Part shown: one piece after another, positions 17,508 to 25,630 of the stretch | Layout: each line of letters starts with the position of its first letter | Position numbering within the stretch: position 1 is the stretch's first letter | Source of the DNA: Oscillospiraceae bacterium | GTDB lineage: Bacteria > Bacillota > Clostridia > Oscillospirales > Acutalibacteraceae | Direction: 5' to 3' | Assembly (NCBI GenBank): GCA_015066395.1 | Contig: SVOL01000005.1 | Location: 34,671 to 98,670, forward strand | Length of the DNA: 64,000 nucleotides | Translations under genes and position numbers: made by a program | Notes under the pieces: generated by a model | What the model was told of the DNA's origin: nothing | What the model saw: the letters and a program-made list of their open reading frames with translations, nothing else | The model's database searches: none

Positions 17508-18209
17508 TTATTCTTCGCTGTCGACTGTTGCCGATTGCTGTTCCTGCTTTTGCTTGCGACGCTTCTGAGATTTCTTCAAAGGTATATCGGAACGGAAAAG
17601 CTCCTGTCCGTTGTAGTTGTCCATAATCTTTTCGTACTGTTCGGGCGTAAGTGATTTACTGCCGCCCTCGGAATAAGTGTTGTAAATAGCCGTAACATAA
17701 TCATCGTATGCCTTATTAACACGCATTCTTTCTATAAACATCACAACGCCGATACCAATGGCCAACGCGGCAAACACTATAGACGGAATACCAAACGTTG
17801 ACCAAAAAAGCACCTGACCGCCGTTTTTGATATCGTTCTTAACGCTCGCTCCGTAGAAAACGACAAACGAAACAAGACAGTTGACAAGACCTAAAACGCT
17901 GAACGGAATGATTTTTTTGAACTTCAGCAAAACAAAGGTTGCAACCGTTGTGCCGACGGTAAATATCATTGACCAAAGCTGAACCGACGCCTCATTATAA
18001 AGTGCAACCTCGTCGACATTGGCCTTTGAGGAATACTCGTCCATTGTGAACAGACAGCCAAGTATCATGGTTGTACTTACAAGCAGACAGTATGCACCGA
18101 CTACGTAAAAAAACACACGTGCAACCTTGAACCACGTGTTCTTAGTAAGTATCTTTTTGTCAGCTAAGACCTTATGCTCAGCGTGACGCAAAATATTCTT
18201 ATTTTTCAT
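17508..18209 (-). CDS. Membrane protein of unknown function
   Basis: A 233-residue protein with a basic N-terminal tail, about four to five hydrophobic segments (near residues 30-52, 80-96, 100-120 and 136-158) and a hydrophilic C-terminal tail that is rich in Lys, Arg and Gln. I do not recognise a family or motif. The ATG at 18209 follows GGAGAG; a start five codons earlier would have no ribosome binding site. It stands alone, sharing a terminator with rpsT. Confidence 0.6.
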   Translation of the reverse strand: MKNKNILRHAEHKVLADKKILTKNTWFKVARVFFYVVGAYCLLVSTTMILGCLFTMDEYSSKANVDEVALYNEASVQLWSMIFTVGTTVATFVLLKFKKIIPFSVLGLVNCLVSFVVFYGASVKNDIKNGGQVLFWSTFGIPSIVFAALAIGIGVVMFIERMRVNKAYDDYVTAIYNTYSEGGSKSLTPEQYEKIMDNYNGQELFRSDIPLKKSQKRRKQKQEQQSATVDSEE

Positions 18210-18322
18210 AATAAAACTCTCCAAAGACTTATTGATAATCTAAGAATTTATGATATAATTGATACTAATATAGTAACTTTTTGAAATGTAAAAGTCAAGA
18301 TGTATTTGGAAAGAGTGTTTTT

Positions 18323-18835
18323 ATGCCTACTTTAAACATTGTACTCGTCGAACCCGAAATTCCGCAAAATGCCGGAAATATTGCAAGAACCTGTGCCGCG
18401 ACGGGCACAAGGCTTCACATCATCAAACCGATGGGATTCGCCGTTGACGACAAAAAATTAAAGCGTGCGGGACTTGATTACTGGTATCTTTTGGACATCA
18501 CCTACTATGAGAATTTAGACGATTTTTATTCCAAAAATGAAGGTGCCTGCTACTACTTCACCACCAAAGCTTTAAAGGCGCATTCCGACGTCGCCTACCC
18601 CGATAACTGCTACCTCTTTTTCGGCAAAGAGACCAAAGGATTGCCCGAAGAACTTTTACTCAAAAACCGTGATAACTGTGTACGGTTGCCGATGTTGGGA
18701 CCGGCCCGAAGTCTCAATCTCTCAAACTCGGTCTGCGTAGGTGTTTATGAGGTTTTAAGACAATGGGATTACCCCGAATTACAAAACGCGGGACAGCTTC
18801 ATAATTACAACTGGAGTGATGCTGAAACAGTATAA
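18323..18835 (+). CDS. trmL: tRNA (cytidine/uridine-2'-O-)-methyltransferase TrmL
   Basis: SPOUT-class SAM enzyme that 2'-O-methylates the wobble nucleotide 34 of some leucine tRNAs. Motifs: 'VLVEPEIPQNAGNIARTCAA' near the N-terminus, 'LFFGKETKGLPEELL' and the knot segment 'LGPARSLNLSNSVCVGVYE'. The 170-residue length is typical. I place the start at 18323, giving MPTLNIVLVEPEIPQN, which has GGAAAGAG upstream; the frame could extend 14 codons further without homology. Confidence 0.93.
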   Translation: MPTLNIVLVEPEIPQNAGNIARTCAATGTRLHIIKPMGFAVDDKKLKRAGLDYWYLLDITYYENLDDFYSKNEGACYYFTTKALKAHSDVAYPDNCYLFFGKETKGLPEELLLKNRDNCVRLPMLGPARSLNLSNSVCVGVYEVLRQWDYPELQNAGQLHNYNWSDAETV

Positions 18836-18911
18836 TTACACAACAAATGCCGGGATTTCAAGCCGATTTATGTTAAAGTATAAAAAAATTGGCAAAATCA
18901 GCAATATCTGC

Positions 18912-18940
18912 TTGAAAATTTAGTTAATATAGGATACAAT
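18912..18940 (+). promoter_or_regulatory. Promoter of pgk-tpiA-gpmI
   Basis: TTGAAA (18912-18917), spacer 17, TACAAT (18935-18940), about 40 bases before the AAAGGATG ribosome binding site region of pgk. Confidence 0.75.
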
Positions 18941-18989
18941 AAGTTTGTTCAAAATTTGACAATAATTAATTCTGAAAGGATGTTATCTT

Positions 18990-20201
18990 ATGTCAGTATT
19001 AAACAAGAAGACTGTCGATGATATCAACGTCAAGGGCAAGCGTGTTCTCGTTCGTTGCGACTTCAACGTTCCTTTGAAAAACGGCGTTATCACCGACGAA
19101 AACAGAATCGTTGCAGCTCTCCCTACCGTTAAAAAGCTCATCGCAGACGGCGGTAAGGTAATCCTCTGCTCTCACCTCGGCAAACCGAAGGGTGAGCCCA
19201 AGCCCGAGCTTTCTTTGGCTCCCGTTGCAAAGCGTCTTTCCGAGCATTTGGGTAAAGATGTTGTTTTTGCCGCTGATGACTGTGTGGTAGGCGAAAACGC
19301 AAAGGCCGCTGTTGCCGCTATGAAGGACGGCGACGTTGTTCTTCTCCAGAACACCCGTTACCGTGCAGAAGAGACTAAAAACGGCGAAGCTCTTTCTAAG
19401 GAACTCGCGTCTCTTTGCGAGATCTATGTAAACGACGCTTTCGGTGCTGCTCACAGAGCTCACTGCTCTACCGTTGGTGTTACCGAGTATGTTGAAGAAG
19501 CCGCTGTCGGCTATCTGATGCAGAAGGAACTCAAGTTCCTCGGCGGTGCTGTTGAAAATCCTGTTCGTCCTTTCGTTACCATTTTGGGCGGTGCTAAGAT
19601 TGCTGACAAGCTCCCCGTTATTGAAAATCTCCTTACTAAAGCTGACACCGTTATCGTCGGCGGCGGTATGGCATATACCTTCCTCGCCGCTAAGGGTTAC
19701 GGCGTAGGTACCTCGCTTCTCGACGAGTCTAAGATCGAGTACTGCAAGGAAATGATGCAGAAGGCTGAAGCCAACGGCGTTAAGCTCCTTCTCCCTGTTG
19801 ACTGTACTGTCGGCAAGGAATTCCCCAATCCCATCGATGCTCCGGTTGAAGTAACCGTTGTTGATGCTGACAAGATCCCTGCTGACTATCAGGGTCTTGA
19901 CATCGGTCCTAAGACTGCCGCTTTGTATGCTGAGGCTGTCAAGTGTGCTAAGACCGTTGTTTGGAACGGACCTATGGGCGTTTTCGAGAACCCCACTTTG
20001 GCTAAGGGTACTATCGCTGTAGCAGAAAGCTTGGCCGAGACTGACGCTACCACCATTATCGGCGGCGGCGACTCGGCAGCTGCTGTAAACACCTTGGGCT
20101 TCGGTCCTAAGATGAGCCACATCTCGACCGGTGGCGGCGCTTCTCTCGAGTTCCTTGAGGGTAAAGAACTTCCCGGTATCGCAGCTGTTAACAATAAGTA
20201 A
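18990..20201 (+). CDS. pgk: Phosphoglycerate kinase
   Basis: Forms ATP from 1,3-bisphosphoglycerate in lower glycolysis. The 403-residue protein has the N-terminal '[16 protein letters not shown]' substrate motif, '[18 protein letters not shown]', '[15 protein letters not shown]' and the C-terminal nucleotide site 'GGGDSAAAV' and '[13 protein letters not shown]'. First gene of a run with tpiA and gpmI; gap is not found upstream. Codon use is strongly biased, as expected for high expression. Confidence 0.97.
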   Translation: MSVLNKKTVDDINVKGKRVLVRCDFNVPLKNGVITDENRIVAALPTVKKLIADGGKVILCSHLGKPKGEPKPELSLAPVAKRLSEHLGKDVVFAADDCVVGENAKAAVAAMKDGDVVLLQNTRYRAEETKNGEALSKELASLCEIYVNDAFGAAHRAHCSTVGVTEYVEEAAVGYLMQKELKFLGGAVENPVRPFVTILGGAKIADKLPVIENLLTKADTVIVGGGMAYTFLAAKGYGVGTSLLDESKIEYCKEMMQKAEANGVKLLLPVDCTVGKEFPNPIDAPVEVTVVDADKIPADYQGLDIGPKTAALYAEAVKCAKTVVWNGPMGVFENPTLAKGTIAVAESLAETDATTIIGGGDSAAAVNTLGFGPKMSHISTGGGASLEFLEGKELPGIAAVNNK

Positions 20202-20213
20202 TTAAATATGACC

Positions 20214-20241
20214 GCGGCACAGATCTTACCGTTTGTGCCGC
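20214..20241 (+). other. Hairpin between pgk and tpiA
   Basis: Inverted repeat GCGGCACA / TGTGCCGC (20214-20221 with 20234-20241) without a T run. It may mark mRNA processing or partial attenuation inside the glycolytic unit. Function is inferred only. Confidence 0.4.
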
Positions 20242-20269
20242 AGTTTCTATGTTTATTGGAGGTATAATT

Positions 20270-21037
20270 ATGAACAAGACTCTTAGAAACGCAGTTATCG
20301 CAGGTAACTGGAAAATGAACAAGACCCCTGCTGAGACCACCGCTCTCATCAACGAGATGAAACCTTTGGTTGCAGGTGCTGATTGCAAGGTTGTACTTTG
20401 CGTTCCCTTTATTGACATTCCCGCCGCTATTGCCGCTGCAGAAGGCTCCAACATCGAGATCGGTGCTGAGAATGTTCACTTCAAGGCCAGCGGTGCTTAC
20501 ACCGGTGAGATCTCTGCTCAGATGCTCGTAGAAAGCGGTGTTAAGTACGTTGTTATCGGTCACAGCGAGCGCAGACAGTACTTCGGCGAGACCGACCAGA
20601 CTGTAAACCTTCGCACTCTTGCCGCTTTGGAAGCAGGTCTTACCGCTATTGTTTGCGTTGGTGAGACTTTGGAGCAGAGAGAACTCGGCTACACCGAAAC
20701 TCTTTTGAAGTTCCAGACCAAGATGGCCCTTACCAACGTTAAGTCTGAACAGCTTAAGAACGTTATCATCGCTTATGAGCCCGTTTGGGCAATCGGTACC
20801 GGCGTTACCGCTACTGCCGACCAGGCCGACGAGGGCAACGGTTATGTCCGCGAGGCTATCGCTGAGGTTTACGGCAAAGATGTTGCTGAGACTGTTACCA
20901 TTCAGTACGGCGGTTCTATGAACGCAGGCAACGCTGACGAGCTCGTAGCTAAAGTCAACGTTGACGGCGGTCTTATCGGCGGCGCATCATTGAAAGCCGC
21001 TGACTTTGCAACCATCGTTAAAGCCGCAAGCAAATAA
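20270..21037 (+). CDS. tpiA: Triosephosphate isomerase
   Basis: Interconverts dihydroxyacetone phosphate and glyceraldehyde 3-phosphate. Recognised by 'IAGNWKMNKT' with the catalytic Lys, 'VVIGHSERRQYF' with the catalytic His, 'IAYEPVWAIGTG' with the catalytic Glu, and the phosphate loop 'QYGGSMNAGN'. Length 255 residues. The ATG at 20270 has TTGGAGG upstream; an in-frame ATG seven codons earlier lies before this site and is unlikely. Confidence 0.97.
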   Translation: MNKTLRNAVIAGNWKMNKTPAETTALINEMKPLVAGADCKVVLCVPFIDIPAAIAAAEGSNIEIGAENVHFKASGAYTGEISAQMLVESGVKYVVIGHSERRQYFGETDQTVNLRTLAALEAGLTAIVCVGETLEQRELGYTETLLKFQTKMALTNVKSEQLKNVIIAYEPVWAIGTGVTATADQADEGNGYVREAIAEVYGKDVAETVTIQYGGSMNAGNADELVAKVNVDGGLIGGASLKAADFATIVKAASK

Positions 21038-21055
21038 TTCAAAGGATCATTATTT

Positions 21056-22573
21056 ATGAAAAAACCTGTAGTTTTATGTATTATGGACGGATTTGGAATC
21101 CGTGAGTGCAACGAAGGCAACGCCATCTACTCCGCTAACACTCCCAATCTTTCCAAATTCTTCTCAGAGAATCCTTTTACCACCATCGGTGCTTCAGGTC
21201 TCGACGTTGGTCTGCCCGACGGACAGATGGGCAACTCCGAAGTCGGTCACACCAACATCGGTGCAGGCCGTGTTGTTTACCAGATGCTGGTTAAGATCTC
21301 AAAGTCTATCAAAGACGGCGATTTCTTCGACATCAAGCCGCTCATCGGTGCTATGGAAAACTGCAAGAAGAACGATTCTGCTTTGCATCTTATCGGTCTT
21401 TTGTCCGATGGCGGTGTTCACAGTCATATTGAGCATCTTTACGGCATTCTTGAAATGGCCAAGCGTTACGGACTTTGCAAGGTTTACGTTCACTGCCTTA
21501 TGGACGGACGTGACGTTTCGACCACTTCGGGTGTAGGTTTTATCAAAGACCTTCAAGCTAAGATGGCTGAGCTCCAGGTCGGCAAGATCGCTTCGGTTAT
21601 GGGTCGTTACTATGCTATGGACCGCGACTTTGCCTGGGACAGAGTTGAAAAGGCTTATGCGGCAATGGTTTACGGCGAGGGTATTAAGACTTTTGACCCT
21701 GTAAAGGCTATGGAAGAATCCTACGCAAATGACGTTACCGACGAGTTTATTCTCCCCACAGTTGTTGAGGGTGGTGCAACTATCGGTGCAAACGACAGCG
21801 TTGTTTCCTTCAACTTCCGTCCCGACCGTGCAAGACAGTACACCCGTACTTTTGTAGATCCCGACTTCGACGGATTTGAGCGTAAAAAGGGCTTCTTCCC
21901 TCTTAATTACGTTTGTATGACACAGTATGACGAGACAATGCCTAACGTCACCGTTGCCTTCCCGCCCGAAGAGCTTCGAATGACCTTCGGCGAGTATCTC
22001 GCTTCCAAGAATATGACCCAGTTGCGTATTGCTGAGACCCAGAAGTACGCTCACGTCACCTTCTTCTTTAACGGCGGTGAGGAAAAGACCTTCGAGGGCG
22101 AGGATAGGATCCTCATTCAGTCCCCCGATGTTCCGACCTTTGATCTTCAGCCCGAAATGAGTGCTTATCCTGTTTGCGACGCGGTTTGCGAGCAGATACT
22201 CTCGGGCAAGTACGATGCCGTTATCCTTAACTTTGCCAACTGCGATATGGTCGGTCACACCGGTGTTTTTGACGCCGCTGTAAAGGCTGTTGAGGCTGTC
22301 GACGAGTGTGTCGGTCGCGTTGTTGATGCTACACTTAAAATGGACGGCACGGTATTCATTACCGCCGACCACGGCAATGCCGACTGTATGATCGGTGAGG
22401 ACGGCAATCCGTTCACTCCGCATACCACCAATCCCGTTCCCTTCTGCGTTGTGGGCTACCCCTGCAAGCTTCGTGAAGGCGGCAGATTGGCTGACATCGT
22501 TCCCTCGATGTTGACTGTTTTAGGTCTTGAGCAGCCGAAAGAAATGGACGGCAAAAGCCTTATTGTTAAATAG
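21056..22573 (+). CDS. gpmI: 2,3-bisphosphoglycerate-independent phosphoglycerate mutase
   Basis: Converts 3- to 2-phosphoglycerate; alkaline-phosphatase superfamily with two Mn2+. 'CIMDGFGIRE' gives the first metal Asp, 'GQMGNSEVGHTNIGAG' holds the phosphorylated Ser, 'HCLMDGRDVS' and 'VMGRYYAMDRD' are substrate motifs, and 'NCDMVGHTG' and 'ADHGNAD' give the C-terminal metal ligands. Length 505 residues is normal. It lies 18 bases after tpiA. Eno is not in the window. A chain of small hairpins follows. Confidence 0.96.
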   Translation: MKKPVVLCIMDGFGIRECNEGNAIYSANTPNLSKFFSENPFTTIGASGLDVGLPDGQMGNSEVGHTNIGAGRVVYQMLVKISKSIKDGDFFDIKPLIGAMENCKKNDSALHLIGLLSDGGVHSHIEHLYGILEMAKRYGLCKVYVHCLMDGRDVSTTSGVGFIKDLQAKMAELQVGKIASVMGRYYAMDRDFAWDRVEKAYAAMVYGEGIKTFDPVKAMEESYANDVTDEFILPTVVEGGATIGANDSVVSFNFRPDRARQYTRTFVDPDFDGFERKKGFFPLNYVCMTQYDETMPNVTVAFPPEELRMTFGEYLASKNMTQLRIAETQKYAHVTFFFNGGEEKTFEGEDRILIQSPDVPTFDLQPEMSAYPVCDAVCEQILSGKYDAVILNFANCDMVGHTGVFDAAVKAVEAVDECVGRVVDATLKMDGTVFITADHGNADCMIGEDGNPFTPHTTNPVPFCVVGYPCKLREGGRLADIVPSMLTVLGLEQPKEMDGKSLIVK

Positions 22574-22584
22574 TTAAACGAAGA

Positions 22585-22803
22585 AGCCGTAGGCTGTGCG
22601 GTGTATCCTCACGGATACACAATAGCGATATAAATCCCTTGCGGGATTTGCGATATACCTGACTGAGCGATATAAGGCTTCACCTTGAGATATGTTCTTC
22701 GGACGACAAAAGGGATTTGTATCATATCGCAAACGAGCTTCGCTTGTTTATATCGAATTTACCGAAAGGTAAATATATCGCATTGCGAAGCAATATATCG
22801 CAA
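22585..22803. repeat. Chain of short hairpins joined by (TA)TATCG linkers
   Basis: This gene-free stretch is made of successive small stem-loops: 22585-22595 (4 bp), 22601-22620 (8 bp, loop TCAC), 22632-22649 (7 bp, loop TTGC), one around 22673-22688 (4 bp), 22731-22748 (about 8 bp, one G-U), 22757-22774 (7 bp, GAAA loop) and 22782-22794 (5 bp, GAA loop). Most are separated by near-identical linkers with GCGATATA, or TATATCG in the other orientation, at 22625, 22650, 22667, 22725, 22750, 22773 and 22794. The stems differ in sequence but the linkers are alike. It has no coding frame. Such modular palindromic repeats could stabilise or tune the 3' end of the glycolytic mRNA, or be a mobile palindromic repeat family. 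Confidence 0.7.
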
Positions 22804-22830
22804 AAACCCTTCACTTATCAGTGTATAGTA

Positions 22831-22866
22831 AAAAGCTGTGTAGAAAATTTCTACACAGCTTTTTTA
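22831..22866. terminator. Bidirectional terminator between gpmI and plsC
   Basis: Near-perfect palindrome with arms around AAGCTGTGTAGAAA and its complement, A run before and T run after. It can end both the plus-strand glycolytic transcript and the convergent plsC unit. Confidence 0.88.
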
Positions 22867-23661
22867 TTTCTTTAACATTATATCCCTTACCTCATCGGAC
22901 AAGGTGTGGGTATTCTTTTCCTTAAACGTATCGGGTTCAATCACAGCCTTGTAATCCAAGAAAACCCTCTTGCCCCAAAGTTTGCGTTTCTCGTATCGAA
23001 CGGTCATCACAACAACGGGACAATCGGCTTTTTTGGCAACGTAAAAAACACCGTCCTTAAACTCTTGCAGTTCACCCGTTTCACTTCTGTGTCCCTCGGG
23101 ATAAATACACACCGATGCAATATCGTTCTTCACAATATCAACACACTTGTGCAGTGTTCTCATCGAGTTTCTGGGACTATTACGGTCGATCGACAGAAAT
23201 CCGCATTGATGCATAAAACCGCCTGCGGCAGGAATTTTGAAGTTCTCGGGCTTTGAAACGAAAACAACACCAAAATCAGCAACACTTAGTATGGTGGAGA
23301 TCGGGTCGAACGCCGACAGATGGTTTGAAACAAGCAGGAATCTGCGCTTGGCAGGTATTATATCCTTGCCGGTTTCAAATATCTTGTACCCAAGGATAAG
23401 CAATACTACTTCAACCGTGTTATCTAATACAAATCTTAAGAATTTGCTTGGCCTCGACACTTCTTTTTTCTTGCTGACAAACAGCGAGATAACGTAGCAT
23501 ACCAGTATATGACATGCAAACAACAACAGAAAAGTCACCGGTAAAAGCACGATCGGCACGAGAATAAGCCACGGTTTATTTATCAAATCCAAGCGATAAC
23601 AAAGCAAAATATCGATCAGAACCGCCAGTGCACCGTAAATCTTAACAAACAACAGCTTCAC
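22864..23661 (-). CDS. plsC: 1-acyl-sn-glycerol-3-phosphate acyltransferase
   Basis: Membrane enzyme that makes phosphatidic acid. Two N-terminal hydrophobic segments (about residues 5-24 and 32-62) precede the acyltransferase domain with the HX4D motif in 'VSNHLSAFDP' and the EGxRS-type motif in 'IYPEGHRSETGEL'. Length 265 residues. The gene overlaps the lipid kinase gene upstream of it by 20 bases, so the two are translationally coupled and work on neighbouring steps of glycerolipid metabolism. Confidence 0.9.
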   Translation of the reverse strand: MKLLFVKIYGALAVLIDILLCYRLDLINKPWLILVPIVLLPVTFLLLFACHILVCYVISLFVSKKKEVSRPSKFLRFVLDNTVEVVLLILGYKIFETGKDIIPAKRRFLLVSNHLSAFDPISTILSVADFGVVFVSKPENFKIPAAGGFMHQCGFLSIDRNSPRNSMRTLHKCVDIVKNDIASVCIYPEGHRSETGELQEFKDGVFYVAKKADCPVVVMTVRYEKRKLWGKRVFLDYKAVIEPDTFKEKNTHTLSDEVRDIMLKK

Positions 23662-24589
23662 TTTCCTTAATTCCTAATTTTTCGGCTATCTTCTTGGGGA
23701 CGGCAAAATTTATAGCCCTTTTCAGCACTTCGACCTTAAAGTTTTTGGACACGTGAAGTTCGCCATCAACGCAGTAACAAAGATCTTCATCACCGATGAT
23801 CTCAACCACTTTGCCTTGTGCGTAGTTGATAATCCCTTTAGCTTTAGGTGAATCGAGATGAGTGCCGTTTTTATACAAACCGATAAGATTAATAAATTTC
23901 AATCGGGAGATCTTGTTCACAATACAGACCTCCATCAGACCGTCGTCATCCAGCGATCTTGGAGCACATTTGAACGAACCACCGACATAACGACCGTTGG
24001 CGATAGAGCCGAGCAAAAGGCAATCTTTACCTAATTTAACGCCGTCAACCAAGACCTTGGCTTTGGTTTTCATTGCATTTATAAGAGCGGTAAAAATACC
24101 GACAAAATAAGCCTTTTTGCCGGTCATAAACTTAATTCTCTTGACCTTTTCCATAGTTTTGACAACGGCAGGCTCAAATCCAAAATTTACGACATTAACA
24201 GAATATTTACCCTCAACCTTCATAACGTCTATATTATGCTCAACACCGTTGATCAATGACTCAAGATCATTAAAATCATCAGCCGTGCCGTAATACTTGA
24301 TAAAATCGTTACCGCTTCCGCACGGAAGAACGCTGATGCTCGCGTTACCGTGACCGACAGCACCGCAGACGACCTCATTCAAAGTGCCGTCACCGCCGCA
24401 GGCATAAAAGCGGCAGTTTTCTTCGGTCTCGCGGCAAACGCGATCGACATACTCGGTCGCATCTCTGCGACCTTTGGTGCAGTATATCTCATATTCAATT
24501 TTACCGTCAAAACTCGCAAGACGCGATCTTACCTCATCAGTGCAATCGTGCGAACCGGCAGCCGGATTGACAATAAAAATGTGTTTCAT
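23642..24589 (-). CDS. Lipid kinase of the diacylglycerol kinase (DgkB/YegS) family
   Basis: Cytosolic kinase for lipids such as diacylglycerol, recycling it into phosphatidic acid. It has the 'IVNPAAGS' start, the nucleotide motif 'ACGGDGTLNEVV' near residues 63-74 and 'LPCGSGNDFIKYYG', all typical of the DAGK catalytic domain, and a C-terminal beta domain ending near 315 residues. Overlap with plsC supports a role in phospholipid turnover. The precise lipid substrate cannot be read from the sequence. Confidence 0.87.
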   Translation of the reverse strand: MKHIFIVNPAAGSHDCTDEVRSRLASFDGKIEYEIYCTKGRRDATEYVDRVCRETEENCRFYACGGDGTLNEVVCGAVGHGNASISVLPCGSGNDFIKYYGTADDFNDLESLINGVEHNIDVMKVEGKYSVNVVNFGFEPAVVKTMEKVKRIKFMTGKKAYFVGIFTALINAMKTKAKVLVDGVKLGKDCLLLGSIANGRYVGGSFKCAPRSLDDDGLMEVCIVNKISRLKFINLIGLYKNGTHLDSPKAKGIINYAQGKVVEIIGDEDLCYCVDGELHVSKNFKVEVLKRAINFAVPKKIAEKLGIKESEAVVC

Positions 24590-24653
24590 TCAATCACACC
24601 CCTATACATGGAATATTTTATTGCAAATAAAGGCTCTTGTCAACCAAAACTTA

Positions 24654-24682
24654 TTGACCAAATTGTTAATAAATACTATAAT
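24654..24682 (+). promoter_or_regulatory. Promoter of the radical SAM gene
   Basis: TTGACC (24654-24659), spacer 17, perfect TATAAT (24677-24682). Its transcript would begin only about 12 bases before the ATG at 24701, so the leader is very short. Confidence 0.75.
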
Positions 24683-24700
24683 ACTTGTTGTGGTGAGATT

Positions 24701-25609
24701 ATGTACTATTATACCTTAAACGAATATCTGAAAAATCAATTCGGTCAAAAGGTCTACAAATTGGCACTTCACTCGGGTGCCACCTGCCCTAACCGTGACG
24801 GCACGGTAGGTTACGGCGGCTGTATTTTTTGTTCGATGGACGGCTCGGGAGATTTTGCAGAAAAATGCAGAACTTCTGTAACCGAACAGATCGAAAACGC
24901 TAAATTAAGGGTAGCAAAAAAAGTATCACAAGGCAAATATATCGCATATTTTCAGAGCTTTACCGCCACCTATGCACCGATAGAACAGCAAAAACGGCAG
25001 TTTACAGAAGCAATAGAGCATCCAGATGTAGTTGCTCTATCAATAGCAACCAGACCCGATTGCCTGCCGGCCGAAGTGTTGGAACTGCTGGCCGAACTCA
25101 ATAAAATCAAACCCGTTTGGGTCGAGTTGGGACTGCAATCGATACACAAAGATACCGCCAACTATATCCGCAGAGGGTATGAATTAGAGGTTTTCGACCA
25201 AGCAGTAGAACAATTAAAAGCACTTGATTTGAAGGTAATAGTGCATCTCATTATCGGTCTGCCGAACGAAACAAGGGAAATGATGTTTGAATCGGCGCGG
25301 TATGTAGGAAGCAAAGGCGTTGACGGCGTTAAATTTCAGCTGCTGCATATTTTGGAAAACACAGATATTGCCAACGATTACAGAAAAGGACTGTTCTCTC
25401 TTCCCTCGTTGGAGGATTATGCTGAAATAGTGGCTGAGTGTATAAGGCTGACGCCCAAAAACACGGTCATCCACCGCATCACGGGTGACGGAAACAAAAA
25501 GACACTCATCGCGCCTATTTGGAGTGCCGACAAAAAATATGTTTATCAATTTATGATAGACCACTTTAATAAAATTGATTTAAAACAAGGCGAAAAAACA
25601 GAACCCTGA
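24701..25609 (+). CDS. Radical SAM protein of the YhcC / TIGR01212 family
   Basis: A 302-residue radical SAM protein. The cluster cysteines are in 'CPNRDGTVGYGGCIFC', with 12 residues between the first two, the pattern of the YhcC family instead of the classical CxxxCxxC. 'ATRPDCLP', 'VELGLQS' and 'HLIIGLPNET' follow as radical SAM core elements. The substrate is not known with certainty. The open frame reaches far upstream into the divergent lipid kinase gene, but the ATG at 24701 follows GGTGAG and gives MYYYTLNEYLK, the usual family start. Ends in a terminator that overlaps its stop codon. Confidence 0.88.
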   Translation: MYYYTLNEYLKNQFGQKVYKLALHSGATCPNRDGTVGYGGCIFCSMDGSGDFAEKCRTSVTEQIENAKLRVAKKVSQGKYIAYFQSFTATYAPIEQQKRQFTEAIEHPDVVALSIATRPDCLPAEVLELLAELNKIKPVWVELGLQSIHKDTANYIRRGYELEVFDQAVEQLKALDLKVIVHLIIGLPNETREMMFESARYVGSKGVDGVKFQLLHILENTDIANDYRKGLFSLPSLEDYAEIVAECIRLTPKNTVIHRITGDGNKKTLIAPIWSADKKYVYQFMIDHFNKIDLKQGEKTEP

Positions 25610-25626
25610 TGTTTAATCAGGGTTCT
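25601..25626. terminator. Bidirectional terminator between convergent genes
   Basis: GAACCCTGA (25601-25609) pairs with TCAGGGTTC (25617-25625). The stop codon of the radical SAM gene is in the left arm, and the minus-strand methyltransferase gene ends at 25631. Confidence 0.8.
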
Positions 25627-25630
25627 TCAT

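Noticed and set aside
18999-20120. Long open frame antisense to pgk (373 codons)
   Set aside because: It lies wholly within a clearly real pgk gene, has no ribosome binding site and no recognisable protein motif. Biased codon use of pgk leaves the antisense frame free of stops. The same holds for 21299-22423 opposite gpmI and 38006-38743 opposite the dehydratase.
22585-22803. CRISPR array
   Set aside because: Units differ in sequence and length, there is no constant repeat of 25-37 bp with unique spacers, and no cas gene is near.
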